NCBI RefSeq assembly: GCF_003634775.1
Contig: NZ_RBXB01000003.1
Span: forward strand, 620,001-684,000
Direction of reading: 5' to 3'
DNA length: 64,000 bases
DNA from: Chryseobacterium defluvii
Lineage (GTDB): Bacteria; Bacteroidota; Bacteroidia; Flavobacteriales; Weeksellaceae
The notes under the pieces are model-generated. The model saw only the letters and a program-made list of their open reading frames with translations, had not been told where the DNA came from and searched no databases. The position numbers and the translations under genes are program-made. Of this stretch, positions 53,701 through 62,894 are shown piece by piece. Every line of letters starts with the position of its first letter. The first letter of the stretch is position 1.

Positions 53701-56700
53701 GATGTGATTAAGGATGATAAAGTCTGGTTTAACCGAAAAAACGGAAACTCTCAGGAAATGGTAATTACCAGCGATTTAACAGAAAATATGATAATTACCG
53801 GGAATGCTCCACAACCTTATACAGAGCCTGAAGATCCCGACGACATTGATCCGGTAAAGCCCAAAAATGATGTAGTTAAGGTTTGGATCGCGCCGAAAAA
53901 CGGATTTATAGAAATTTCAGATGAAATAGCGATTGCTTTAGGTCAAGATAATACTGCGAAAGCTGTTTATTCCATAGAAATTAAAAACCCGAATAATGTT
54001 TCAAAAAATTGTCGTTTATATTTAAGGGAGCTTACCGGGACTGCAAGCCAAAGCATTTCGATACGTCAGTATGACAGTTATCCTGGAACGCCATTAGGAG
54101 TAGCAAATTCTTCAAGACTTTATGTAAAGTCCGGAGAAAAAGTATATTTCAGGCTGCACAAAAGGTCCGGAACAAATTATATTGTAAATACCAATCCTGT
54201 AGTTACGTATACCGACAATGTTGGAAATCCGTTACATGATGAATTTGTTGAAGAACAAGATGGATTTATGCCCAATCACACCAATTATGATGATAAATTC
54301 TTTTTGAACAATCTGACGAAGTCATTGAAATTTACAGAACAGGCTAATATTCGCATTACTATTCCCGAATTTACCATACCTACATTATCGGACAGGGTAA
54401 AATATTCTATCGTTTTGATTAAAGAAGATGCCAGTGTGGCACAGAATCAGCAAACGACCATCAATGTAATTTATGAAGAAACGGTGGGACCATCACCAGG
54501 TGTGCCTGTAACGGTTTCACCGGTGGATATTAATTATACAGTTCCTGCGCTTAATGCTCCGGATGAAGCATGGCACCTAAAGTTTTTGGTGGAAACGGAT
54601 TCTCATATCAATAAAGAAATTGAATGGAATAACATTTTGGTTGAGGGTTATCCTAATGCTTCTCACAGGCATTATGGTGTTGCTCAATATCCATCTTACC
54701 ATATCAGAGATTTCAAAAAGAAATTTGATATTTCTACCCTGAATAATTTACCATCGGGTAATGATGAGTACTCAATATCTATTAACAAGAATTTTAGTTT
54801 TACTCCTTCTGTTCCGGGGAGATTCATGTATGTGATTAAGAAAAAAGGTATTTTTCTTGATAAAAGGATTGTAGAAATATCTAACGGTACATTAAAAGAG
54901 TATACGATAGATTATAATCTTATTAATGGAAACGATCCAATCCCTTTTTATCATGGAGATCCTACAATCAGTATTATTGATGACGCAGAAAAACTGAATA
55001 TCTTAATTTTCTGTGATACGAATAAAGACCGACTGGCATACGAAGCCCTTAAATTGCAGCTGAACAATAATATATTTAATATTTATAATCAGGCTGGGGG
55101 TTCTCTTTTAAATTATACCACCGAAACATCAATAAACACGGGAGAATACAATGGGGTAAGTGCCGTTTATCACAACTGGGGGCAATTTCTCTATAATGAA
55201 GCCAGAGATATTGTTCCGGCTCCGGGAAGCACCAATCAGCAACCTCCATTGATCCCTGGTTGTGAACCGCGTAAGGAGAATGACTGTATTATTATCCCAA
55301 CAGGGCCAAGCACTAGTACGGCTCCTGCCTATACAACCAATCCAAATACACCAAAAGATCAGTATGGTGCATTAATTAACGATGCGACTCTTGAAAATCC
55401 GTTTCAGTTTAATTTAAATTTCCCCGCTTGTGCAGGGATTACCAACTCTCAGCAATACGGAGAATGCGTGGGAGACCAGCTTGCCAATGATTTTCAAAAC
55501 AATTATGCTAATAACCAGGTATTTGGTGCGGCATCTCCTTTCACTCCGCTAAACCCATATAAAACCGAAAAATTAAGTGAGCATAAATGGCTTAACCAGA
55601 TGTTTCATGAGCAGTATTCCAAAAAAGGAAGCTTCAAAGATGATGAGACGCCAACGTCTCCATTTTTAGACAGTGATACCGATGAAGACGATATTGAAGT
55701 AGCCAATAACCCAAATACAAGAATGTTTGCTATTTCTAAAAAACAGAAAAGCAAGTCGAAAACAAAAAATGCCGGAATTGGTATCGGGCTTACTTTCACC
55801 AATTCAACTTCTGAGCTGAGAAATATCGGGAATATCCAGACGCAGGACTTTTTTGATGTGAATGGGGATAATTATCCTGATATGCTGTATAGAACCCAAT
55901 CTCAGCAAACCAGCATTCTGGGGGGTCTGAAGGGTGCACAGAGTGGTATAGAAGGTACAGACAAGGTAATCACAAGAACGGACGATTTTATGAATACCAA
56001 ATCCATAGCATTTGGTCCTTCAGGAAGTAAATCGGTAGGAAGACAAACCAATAACAGCGATACAAATGCAACAGGGGATACGTCTGTTTCATGGTCAATG
56101 AGCGTAGGCACTTCCAATTATCCGAATTCCTACAATAAAACTTCAGAATATTGGATGGATATTAACGGAGACGGCCTTGCGGATAAGATTGAAGGAAATA
56201 ATTACAAGCTCAACTTTGGAACCGGATTGGTTAATGGAAGTATTCCGGGATCAACAGGATCTTTTGCAGGATTCGAAGAACCGGTATCAAAGCCTGTATA
56301 TTCATCATCTTTTGGAATTGGAGGTGGTATAAATTCTGTTATTGATGCAGTTCAGGGAGTTGAACTGGGGATCGCTATTTCCGGTGGAGTTGGCGGAGGA
56401 TCTTCTACGGCTACTTCAAAAAGATCATTCCTGGATGTGAACGGAGACGGATTGGTAGATATAGTTCAGGTGGATGAGAATACCGGGCAAACGAATGTAA
56501 AATACAATTTAGGTAACCGCTTTGCCAGTCCTGTAGGCTTAAATGCCAGTCTGGCGGAAGAATCAAAAACACACAGCGGATATGCCAACTTAAACGGAGG
56601 GTATTATATCAATATCCCATGTATCGTTATTTTTGGTATTCCTATTTTGTATGTAAAACCTTTTGGAGCGGACCTCTCTGCAAACGTTGGGCTATCTGTA

Positions 56701-59700
56701 TCTGAAATCAATAAAGGGTTGAGAGACGTTAATGGTGATGGCCTTCCTGATCTTGTGGTTAACACGAATGGTGGCCTAAGGATACACTATTCCCAGATCG
56801 GTAAGACGAATAAGCTTAAAAAAGTATCCTATGCCGAGTATTATTCCGTTGATCCTCCCAAAAATCTAGGAGCTGCATTTACCATTAATTATGGATTCTC
56901 TAAACCTTCCTACAATGATCCTCAGGCAAAGCTGGTCATGTCAGAAGTTGTTATACCGAATCCTGATGCCTTCTCGGGAACCTATACTTTGAGTACAAGC
57001 GGCAAAGATAGGATTACTCGATTTGACTATGAAAATTCCAGATACGACAGAAGAGAGCGGGAGAAGTATGGCTTTGCTAAGGTTAAGACCTATGAAATGT
57101 CTGATAACTCTACTATTTACCGTACAACCGTTCAGAACTATTATAATCAGAATTATTTCATTCGTGGTTTATTAAAATCTGTAGAAACGTATGGTGGTAC
57201 CGGAACATCCAACCTATTATCCACTTCTGTAAATACCTATAAACTGTATCAATTTAATTCGACCGTTACTGAGTTGACAGAACTGCCTGCTGCTCAGTTT
57301 GAAACATATGATGTGGGAGGTACAGAAGGGAAAAAAATGGCTCGTGTCTTAATGTCCGGCACTACAAAAACAAGTTATGAAAGTGGGAATTCAATTTCTA
57401 CCCAGAGCCAGTTATTTTATAATAACAAAGGCCAGCTTACCAAGTATCAGTATACAAGTCCTTCTACGAGTTATAACAGTGTGATATCTTATCATACCAA
57501 TCTTAATAATAATATACTGAATATTCCAAGTACGATCACGGTTTATCCCGGGACAGGTGCTGTGAATCCTCTGCGTAAGCGTTCTACAGAAATTACAAAC
57601 TTCAATACCGGGGACATAAGCAAATATAAAGTATGGCTTACCTTAGGAGAAACAGCAGAAACAGATGTAACGTATGATGCTTTTGGGAATATTAAAACAA
57701 TTAAATATCCGCCAAATGAATTTAATGAAAGAAATCAGCTGGAATATTTCTATGACCCTATGGGGAAATATGTAATTCAGGTAAAAGATCTTATTTTTAA
57801 TTTGTCTTCTTATGCGACATATGATCCTATGATGGACACTGTTTTGGAATCTACGGATGCCGCAGGAAACAAGATGGGCTATGAACATGACGGATACGGA
57901 AGACCGCTTAGAATAATTAGCCCTAATGACTGGCAGTCGCAGGCATATACCATTTCTTATTCTTATTATGATACCCCGGTGACACTAAGTAATGGTAACA
58001 AATTATATCTTTTCACGGCAAAAACAAATCATCTTGATCCTTATCATCCGAATAATGATATTGAAACCATTTCTTTTGCTGATGTTACAGGTGAAGTTAT
58101 ACAGGTGAAAAAAGATATTGAGATCGATGATGAAGAGAAAATGTCGGTTTCAGGAAGAGTCATTAAAGATAATTTGGGAAGAGCGGTACAGCAATATCAT
58201 CCGGTCTTTGAAAATAAAGATCCATTATTAAATGATAAGTTGACCTTAACGGTTGGTCAGCACCATACTTCTGCAGGCTATGATTATAAAGACAGAAATG
58301 TTTCTTCTACTGATGAAGCCGGAAATTCTGTTGACAATAAGTTTTTCATAGAAAATGGAAGATTTAAAACCGAAACGATCCAAATGCAGAATGCGTCAGC
58401 TGAGATCAGAACAGAAGTTTTTGCAAATGCCGAAGGTAAAACAATAGAAACGAGAAATTATTTGCCGGGACAGGTTCTAAATACACTTTTCTCATATAAC
58501 CAAATAGGAGAAATTATAAAAGTTACTGATCCGGAAGGTTTGGAAACCGGCTTCAGCTATGATATGGGCGGAAGGAGGTTAACTCAGTCCCATCCGGACC
58601 GAGGTGAAACTTCATATACCTATAGCAAGGCAGGACAGCTTACCCATGTTCTGAACAACAACCTGAGCAATAATGGAGGTATTCCGATTCATTATAAATA
58701 TTCGTACAACCGTTTGACAAATATCAATTTGCCGGATATCCCGTCAGGAACAAATCCTGCTAATGTATCGTATAGCTATGGGGTCTCAGGAAATAGTGCC
58801 GGAAGAATTACAGAGAAACAGGATGGCACCGGAATAGCCTATTACCAATATGGAAAAATGGGTGAGGTAACTAATGAGTACCGAGGAATATATGGTTTTT
58901 ATATGCCAACATTGGGCTTTAACATTTCATACCAGTATGATAACTGGAACAGAATCCGAAAAATTGTTTATCCTGATGATGAAGTCGTTCATTACCAATA
59001 TGATCTGGGAGGAAACCTCAAGAATATCGCCAATGAAGAAGGCTATGAATATGTAAAATCCATTAAATACGATCATTACGAGCAACGAACAAATATTGTT
59101 TTTGGCAACGATACTTCATCTACCTTTGCCTACGAGCCGGGAATGAGAAGGTTGCAGAGCCATCTTTTAAAGGATGCCAACAGCAATGTCTTATTGAATG
59201 GAAATTACAATTATGATTACGCAAGTAATATTATAGGAATCCAAAATACAAGTCAGACGACCAATTCCGGATTCGGAGGAAATTATACTCTTCAATATGA
59301 GTATGATACCCTTAACAGACTTTTGAGCTCTTCGGGCAATGGTGAACCTAACCGAAAAGAAGGTTTACCACCTACCCCAATAGCAGGAAGCATAACCTCG
59401 ATGTATGAGACCACCTTACTTTATAACATGAGCAGTGGAATAGATACAAAAAGACAGCATCATGACCAGGACGGAATAATAAATACAGCTAACACTTATG
59501 AAAATAAGTATAGCTATATTAAAGGCACTCATATGATAGAAAGAGTTACAGATGTTTCTACTGGGAATGTGGAATATTTTAAATATGACAGTAACGGAAA
59601 TGCAATCAATCATACAACGCCTCAGACAGGGCCTACTGACCTTTTCTGGGACGAACAGGACAGGCTGAGGGCTATTCATACGAAGGAAACAGGTTCATTC

Positions 59701-61077
59701 CAGTATTATGTATATGACGACAAAGGAGAACGCACCATAAAAGCAAACCTTAGCAATGATGCAGAACTGTACCAGAATGGCGAGATGGTAGATAATGGCT
59801 TCGTGTTTGATAGCTTCAAGGTGTATCCAAACCCTTATACTGTGTATACTTCAGATGGTATGCTTACCAAACATTATTTTGCGGGAGATCAGCGTATAGC
59901 AAGCTATATTAAAGATGTAGGGACTATTTTTAATAACAGACAGGCAGTATCGGCAGGTAGCAAAGAGAGTGCGGACTCTAAAAATAAACAAGCCGTCGCT
60001 GAAAATGATTTTAAAAACTATTTATTAAAAGCCGGATACAGAACTGCTGACATAGAAAAAGAATTTGCCCGGGCTATGGCTCCTGTAGGAGGTATTTATT
60101 ACCTGCACGGCGATCATTTAGGTACAGCAACTTATGTTACCAATGAATATGCAGAGCCTACACAATTTTTCTTAAATTTACCGTTTGGCGAGACGATGGT
60201 GGAGCAGCAGGAACCAACTTCATACGTCAATCCGTATAAGTTTAATGCGAAAGAATTAGACAGCGAAACAGGTCTTTACTATTATGGAGCTAGATACTAT
60301 AATCCTAGATTAAGTGTTTGGTATGGGGTTGACCCGTTGGCTATCTATAATCCTGTAATGGAAACTGAGTTCTATGGAGATGGGCAGCATAATGGCGGAG
60401 TGTATTATTGGGGAAATCTTAACCCATATATTTACACTTATCAGAATCCAATAAAATATATTGATCCTAATGGAAAGCAGACTGTATCTGGATGGGTTAC
60501 TACGAAGCTTAAAAGTTCAGTTAAAGAAGTTTATTATGGTTCATTTTCAAATTACTCCAATTCTGTATTCGTGCCAGGAAGAATTAAAGAAATCAGAAGC
60601 CCATTTGTTAATAATTGTTGGCATGCTTCTGAAAGACAAATTCAAAATGCGGGTAATTTTGAATCAGGGAAAGCTTTCGAGAGAATTAATATGATAGAAA
60701 GTTCTAGACAGCCTAAAGATTCTCAAACGAATGTAAATATAGTTGAGGGAACAAGTTTGGTTTTAGATAATTTAAAAAAAGGGAGACCTGTTATGGCTGG
60801 AGTGAGTTATAGTGATAGTCAAAATATTAATGAAAATGTAGCGACTGACCATTTTATTACAATAGTTGGTGCTGGATCAGATAAAAATGGATCTTATTTT
60901 TCTTACGTTGATAATGCTGCTACTTCAGGAAGAGAATCGGGAGAAAATACTCAAGAAAACAGGTTGTATTTTGATCCAAAAAGCAATAAATTTATAGACA
61001 ATACTCCCCCACTTAAACACGCTAAAAAATATATTTTATCGGAAGTTAGACCAACAAAAGTCAAATCAAAGAATTAA
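50752..61077 (+). CDS. Giant SpvB/TcdB/RHS-repeat polymorphic toxin with papain-like C-terminal tip
   Basis: 3441 residues. An N-terminal hydrophobic segment (SALIVCFFATLFAFASF, about 14-30) acts as signal or anchor. A SpvB-type domain begins near residue 490 (NINYPLILPAGTSGMQPSLS). FG-GAP/VCBS-like NGDG repeats occur near residues 884, 1700, 1802, 1895 and 1992 (e.g. VDFNGDGIADI), TcdB-like. RHS/YD repeats fill about 2250-3150, and the RHS core (KELDSETGLYYYGARYYNP ... NPIKYIDPNGK) ends near 3240. The last 200 residues differ: CWHAS with Cys3289, DHFITIVGAG with His3367, and YVDNA with Asp3387/Asn3388, the order of a papain-like cysteine protease or transglutaminase. The candidate immunity gene follows. 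Confidence 0.88.
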   Translation: MKKRSLQLPFTKKSALIVCFFATLFAFASFTKEDRYKVREWKKNLMSRLVDKKYTNQPTTKLNETLSEDQSDINNVNQNVLESNVGPAGSNLNYTSGIRLESEKKTPDIMSSYSAKEKEGTIGVFSDQEEDRISDNFFTIDIPVLNKENTLAYLEYDLYGLASHQSVARSLNHNLAIGGEIIVPQAAWSHQKEELSPELIKNGINTILFTSPSSGVKYKIKNLKIVFEKNRSTSEDLIMNSILSGDQLYVKGINRRLQDLTINSDHVTIKNGEFEKNIRLSEKDKLAGKFSVTANGITQSYKIPADTKSFKSLNNNYFNSKRITVSNDKEFDIQYEDLQLKIEKETSEAADIELLKLREKDIPATSNGLKNITPDKSAYRFSIISGKLNKKVKITIPYDEKKLGLFSPKDIKVFSFDYTKKKWKIVESADIDQKNKTVTFEGDGDGDYINGIISLPESPQLNSFAPTTISGLKAANPVSAPLMQAPTASQKGDANINYPLILPAGTSGMQPSLSVTYSSDSGNGWMGEGWNIGGLSSISVDTRWGTPTFTAGQESELYSLDGEMLVYPEGYLPHRHNKVNANGTFDTSRQARNGSGSKTFYLRRNHDFTKIERFGTSTADYRWVITSTDGTKSFYGGDQSTLIPNAVLKNNNGNIIQWGIWKVEDVHGNNIIYEYKNQSINNFTGDDQNLNAGWVFHIDKIFYSGRNGQKGPYIITFFNDTPRQDKQINTKGVLKRIEPYLLTKINVDFKNASNQQLSIRSYNFTYNTGIFQKSLLSKMKLKVIDLRYDGAAFDYNFEYYDNGTVFGTATDIATPGTDAFSEVVSSITTPSKISADNNFEWGWSLRTGGGLALFRPQLGGVKNFMLSLFGGASYPRMKRGQELVDFNGDGIADILYRKRNGDNGIKLIPGSVDSNGQLVFNTSQQSVGNLNSNFSHSKGTTWNLGGSVVFNWFKIGFDFSYINSESENETPIYMMDANSDGLPDVIKDDKVWFNRKNGNSQEMVITSDLTENMIITGNAPQPYTEPEDPDDIDPVKPKNDVVKVWIAPKNGFIEISDEIAIALGQDNTAKAVYSIEIKNPNNVSKNCRLYLRELTGTASQSISIRQYDSYPGTPLGVANSSRLYVKSGEKVYFRLHKRSGTNYIVNTNPVVTYTDNVGNPLHDEFVEEQDGFMPNHTNYDDKFFLNNLTKSLKFTEQANIRITIPEFTIPTLSDRVKYSIVLIKEDASVAQNQQTTINVIYEETVGPSPGVPVTVSPVDINYTVPALNAPDEAWHLKFLVETDSHINKEIEWNNILVEGYPNASHRHYGVAQYPSYHIRDFKKKFDISTLNNLPSGNDEYSISINKNFSFTPSVPGRFMYVIKKKGIFLDKRIVEISNGTLKEYTIDYNLINGNDPIPFYHGDPTISIIDDAEKLNILIFCDTNKDRLAYEALKLQLNNNIFNIYNQAGGSLLNYTTETSINTGEYNGVSAVYHNWGQFLYNEARDIVPAPGSTNQQPPLIPGCEPRKENDCIIIPTGPSTSTAPAYTTNPNTPKDQYGALINDATLENPFQFNLNFPACAGITNSQQYGECVGDQLANDFQNNYANNQVFGAASPFTPLNPYKTEKLSEHKWLNQMFHEQYSKKGSFKDDETPTSPFLDSDTDEDDIEVANNPNTRMFAISKKQKSKSKTKNAGIGIGLTFTNSTSELRNIGNIQTQDFFDVNGDNYPDMLYRTQSQQTSILGGLKGAQSGIEGTDKVITRTDDFMNTKSIAFGPSGSKSVGRQTNNSDTNATGDTSVSWSMSVGTSNYPNSYNKTSEYWMDINGDGLADKIEGNNYKLNFGTGLVNGSIPGSTGSFAGFEEPVSKPVYSSSFGIGGGINSVIDAVQGVELGIAISGGVGGGSSTATSKRSFLDVNGDGLVDIVQVDENTGQTNVKYNLGNRFASPVGLNASLAEESKTHSGYANLNGGYYINIPCIVIFGIPILYVKPFGADLSANVGLSVSEINKGLRDVNGDGLPDLVVNTNGGLRIHYSQIGKTNKLKKVSYAEYYSVDPPKNLGAAFTINYGFSKPSYNDPQAKLVMSEVVIPNPDAFSGTYTLSTSGKDRITRFDYENSRYDRREREKYGFAKVKTYEMSDNSTIYRTTVQNYYNQNYFIRGLLKSVETYGGTGTSNLLSTSVNTYKLYQFNSTVTELTELPAAQFETYDVGGTEGKKMARVLMSGTTKTSYESGNSISTQSQLFYNNKGQLTKYQYTSPSTSYNSVISYHTNLNNNILNIPSTITVYPGTGAVNPLRKRSTEITNFNTGDISKYKVWLTLGETAETDVTYDAFGNIKTIKYPPNEFNERNQLEYFYDPMGKYVIQVKDLIFNLSSYATYDPMMDTVLESTDAAGNKMGYEHDGYGRPLRIISPNDWQSQAYTISYSYYDTPVTLSNGNKLYLFTAKTNHLDPYHPNNDIETISFADVTGEVIQVKKDIEIDDEEKMSVSGRVIKDNLGRAVQQYHPVFENKDPLLNDKLTLTVGQHHTSAGYDYKDRNVSSTDEAGNSVDNKFFIENGRFKTETIQMQNASAEIRTEVFANAEGKTIETRNYLPGQVLNTLFSYNQIGEIIKVTDPEGLETGFSYDMGGRRLTQSHPDRGETSYTYSKAGQLTHVLNNNLSNNGGIPIHYKYSYNRLTNINLPDIPSGTNPANVSYSYGVSGNSAGRITEKQDGTGIAYYQYGKMGEVTNEYRGIYGFYMPTLGFNISYQYDNWNRIRKIVYPDDEVVHYQYDLGGNLKNIANEEGYEYVKSIKYDHYEQRTNIVFGNDTSSTFAYEPGMRRLQSHLLKDANSNVLLNGNYNYDYASNIIGIQNTSQTTNSGFGGNYTLQYEYDTLNRLLSSSGNGEPNRKEGLPPTPIAGSITSMYETTLLYNMSSGIDTKRQHHDQDGIINTANTYENKYSYIKGTHMIERVTDVSTGNVEYFKYDSNGNAINHTTPQTGPTDLFWDEQDRLRAIHTKETGSFQYYVYDDKGERTIKANLSNDAELYQNGEMVDNGFVFDSFKVYPNPYTVYTSDGMLTKHYFAGDQRIASYIKDVGTIFNNRQAVSAGSKESADSKNKQAVAENDFKNYLLKAGYRTADIEKEFARAMAPVGGIYYLHGDHLGTATYVTNEYAEPTQFFLNLPFGETMVEQQEPTSYVNPYKFNAKELDSETGLYYYGARYYNPRLSVWYGVDPLAIYNPVMETEFYGDGQHNGGVYYWGNLNPYIYTYQNPIKYIDPNGKQTVSGWVTTKLKSSVKEVYYGSFSNYSNSVFVPGRIKEIRSPFVNNCWHASERQIQNAGNFESGKAFERINMIESSRQPKDSQTNVNIVEGTSLVLDNLKKGRPVMAGVSYSDSQNINENVATDHFITIVGAGSDKNGSYFSYVDNAATSGRESGENTQENRLYFDPKSNKFIDNTPPLKHAKKYILSEVRPTKVKSKN

Positions 61078-61115
61078 CCAAAGCTTCTCAAATAAACTAA
61101 ATAAAGCCAAAAATC

Positions 61116-61571
61116 ATGAAAAAAAAAATGATATATATATATTTAATAATTGGGTTTTTGCCAATATTTATAGTCGTTTATATGTATTTAAATCCATCTA
61201 TAGATAATAAAGATTTTGATTTAGAATATAGAATTTCCAGAGGTGAAAAGAAATATGCTAAAGCTAGAAATAATAATTATTCTGATAATGATTATAGATT
61301 TAATCATCTTGGTTATTGTAATGACCTTGAGGGAAGAAAATTAATAATACATTCACTGGATAAAGAATCTAATGGAAAAGAGAGGGTTATTTTTGTTGTA
61401 AAAGATGCGGGGGAAAAATTTCCAACTGCAACAATCGATTATTTTGGACCAAATAATAATTTTAATCTTTTTAAAATTAAATATGTGGCAGATTCTATTT
61501 TCATATGGAAAAAAAAATCTGTAGTGCAAGAAAAGGAAGAACTTTTTTTTAAGGGAGAAAAATGCCGATAA
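61116..61571 (+). CDS. Candidate immunity protein for the RHS toxin, membrane-anchored
   Basis: A 151-residue protein with one N-terminal hydrophobic helix (MIYIYLIIGFLPIFIVVYMYL, preceded by three Lys) and a basic/aromatic soluble domain of about 125 residues (e.g. ATIDYFGPNNNFNLFKI). No family is recognised. Its place 38 bp after the toxin, same strand, very low GC and small size are what is expected of a cognate immunity gene. A periplasm-facing domain, as the anchor implies, would meet a toxin acting in or crossing the periplasm. Evidence is contextual. Confidence 0.6.
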   Translation: MKKKMIYIYLIIGFLPIFIVVYMYLNPSIDNKDFDLEYRISRGEKKYAKARNNNYSDNDYRFNHLGYCNDLEGRKLIIHSLDKESNGKERVIFVVKDAGEKFPTATIDYFGPNNNFNLFKIKYVADSIFIWKKKSVVQEKEELFFKGEKCR

Positions 61572-61639
61572 TTTAATTTTGGAATTGGAAATCTCTAGAA
61601 ATATCATTTGTTTTTTAGAAAGTTATCGTATGAGAAAAC

Positions 61640-62045
61640 AATTAGACTGTTTTTCCCTTTAGAGGAAAGGTTGATAAATTTTTACTTGACAACAAGCTTG
61701 ATAATTTGATATATAATGAGAAACAATACTGATTGGGTACAATTATTAGATTTAGACCTTCTTCTAATGACCAAATGTCATTAAATTTTAAGAATGAATT
61801 AGAAAAATGTAATGATAAAAAAGATTTAAGATTTTGTTGAATTTTAAAAAATACAACGACTCCCCTCGAACAAATGTTGTGAGAAAAAGTATGACAAAAA
61901 TGTTCATTCTCTTGGAAGAGATCTAAAAGCATATTGCGGGAACAGGGAGTGGTAGAGGAACATGCCGTGTAATATTTAAAGAATCTTCGGAATGGAGTTG
62001 CTCTCTTTTTTCAGACATAATTGTTATACTTTCTAATAGAAAAAA
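61640..62045 (+). pseudogene. Degenerate coding remnants downstream of the RHS locus
   Basis: No intact gene in 61572-62180. Plus-strand fragments read like protein: FRPSSNDQMSLNFKNELEK with a TGA after RFC (about 61755-61840), then from about 61847 KYNDSPRTNVVRKSMTKMF, one stop at 61923-61925, and HIAGTGSGRGTCRVIFKESS up to about 62040. Low GC like the toxin tip and immunity gene. These may be decayed immunity or displaced toxin-tip cassettes; no family is recognised. Confidence 0.35.
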
Positions 62046-62048
62046 TAT

Positions 62049-62084
62049 AAACATTAGGATTAACATTAATCCTAATGTTTTTTT
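62049..62084. terminator. Strong terminator closing the RHS locus
   Basis: AAACATTAGGATTA (62049-62062) pairs perfectly with TAATCCTAATGTTT (62067-62080), then more T residues. It insulates the two-component operon from the toxin locus. Confidence 0.9.
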
Positions 62085-62156
62085 AAGTTTACGGATCCTT
62101 ATCTTGTGGTGACTTCCATCATTTGAGATCCCGCTTTCCAACCCAAATAAAATTTC

Positions 62157-62164
62157 TATTTTTG
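62157..62164 (+). promoter_or_regulatory. Promoter -7 element of the two-component system
   Basis: TATTTTTG (TAnnTTTG) 17 bp before the response-regulator ATG. Confidence 0.5.
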
Positions 62165-62180
62165 TGAAAGTCCTTATTTC

Positions 62181-62891
62181 ATGAAAAAAATTATTCTGAT
62201 CGAAGATGAAACCAGTGTAGTGTCCTTTATCAAAAAAGGATTGCAGGAAAACGGATATGAAGTTTCAGTGGCTTTTGACGGGCGTACAGGCGTACAGCTC
62301 GTACAGGCCAATGATTTTGATCTAGTGGTTTTGGATATCATGCTTCCGGAAATGAACGGTTTGGATGTCTGCAAAGAAATCAGGAAAACCAACAAGCATG
62401 TCCCGATTCTTTTTTTAACCGCACTAGGGACCTCTGAAAATATTGTTCTGGGACTGGAAAGCGGGGGAGATGATTATCTGGTAAAGCCTTTCAAGTTTAT
62501 TGAATTGGTTGCCCGAGTAAAATCTTTATTGAGAAGAAGCCATACCAATGGAAATGTTCCCGAGATGGCAGAGCCGGAAACCGATCATGAGCATGTCTTT
62601 CAGTTTTCAGACTTAATGGTGAATGATTATACTAAAAAAGTGACCCGCGGAGGGGAAGAAATTACTCTGACTTCCACAGAATATAAATTACTCTTATACT
62701 TCCTGAATAATCCTGAAAAGGTGATCTCAAGAGCCGAAATCCTGGATGCGGTTTGGGGAGTTAATTATGAATTGGGGACCAATGTGGTGGATGTTTACGT
62801 GAATTATTTAAGAAAAAAACTAGACAATCAGGAAGATAATAAACTAATCCATACCGTTATAGGAATGGGATATGTTTTGAAAAAACCATAA
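62181..62891 (+). CDS. OmpR/PhoB-family response regulator
   Basis: A 236-residue two-domain regulator. Receiver domain residues 1-120: IEDE acidic pair, phosphoacceptor Asp52 in LVVLDIMLPEMNG, LTALG and the Lys in DDYLVKPF. C-terminal winged helix about 135-236: EITLTSTEYKLLLYFLNNP, then SRAEILDAVWG, VDVYVNYLRKKLD and HTVIGMGYVLKKP. Linked to the kinase gene by 3 bp. RprY-like systems are common in Bacteroidota, but the stimulus is unknown. Confidence 0.93.
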   Translation: MKKIILIEDETSVVSFIKKGLQENGYEVSVAFDGRTGVQLVQANDFDLVVLDIMLPEMNGLDVCKEIRKTNKHVPILFLTALGTSENIVLGLESGGDDYLVKPFKFIELVARVKSLLRRSHTNGNVPEMAEPETDHEHVFQFSDLMVNDYTKKVTRGGEEITLTSTEYKLLLYFLNNPEKVISRAEILDAVWGVNYELGTNVVDVYVNYLRKKLDNQEDNKLIHTVIGMGYVLKKP

Positions 62892-62894
62892 AGA

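Noticed and set aside
50752..61077. Reading the RHS gene as an insecticidal Tc toxin (TcB/C component)
   Set aside because: SpvB and TcdB-type modules are present, but no TcA or separate TcC gene is nearby and the variable tip plus candidate immunity gene fits interbacterial RHS toxins better.
61642..62141. Two minus-strand ORFs (96 and 72 codons)
   Set aside because: One crosses the strong terminator at 62049-62084, both start without context, and the plus-strand fragments read more like protein. Not excluded entirely.
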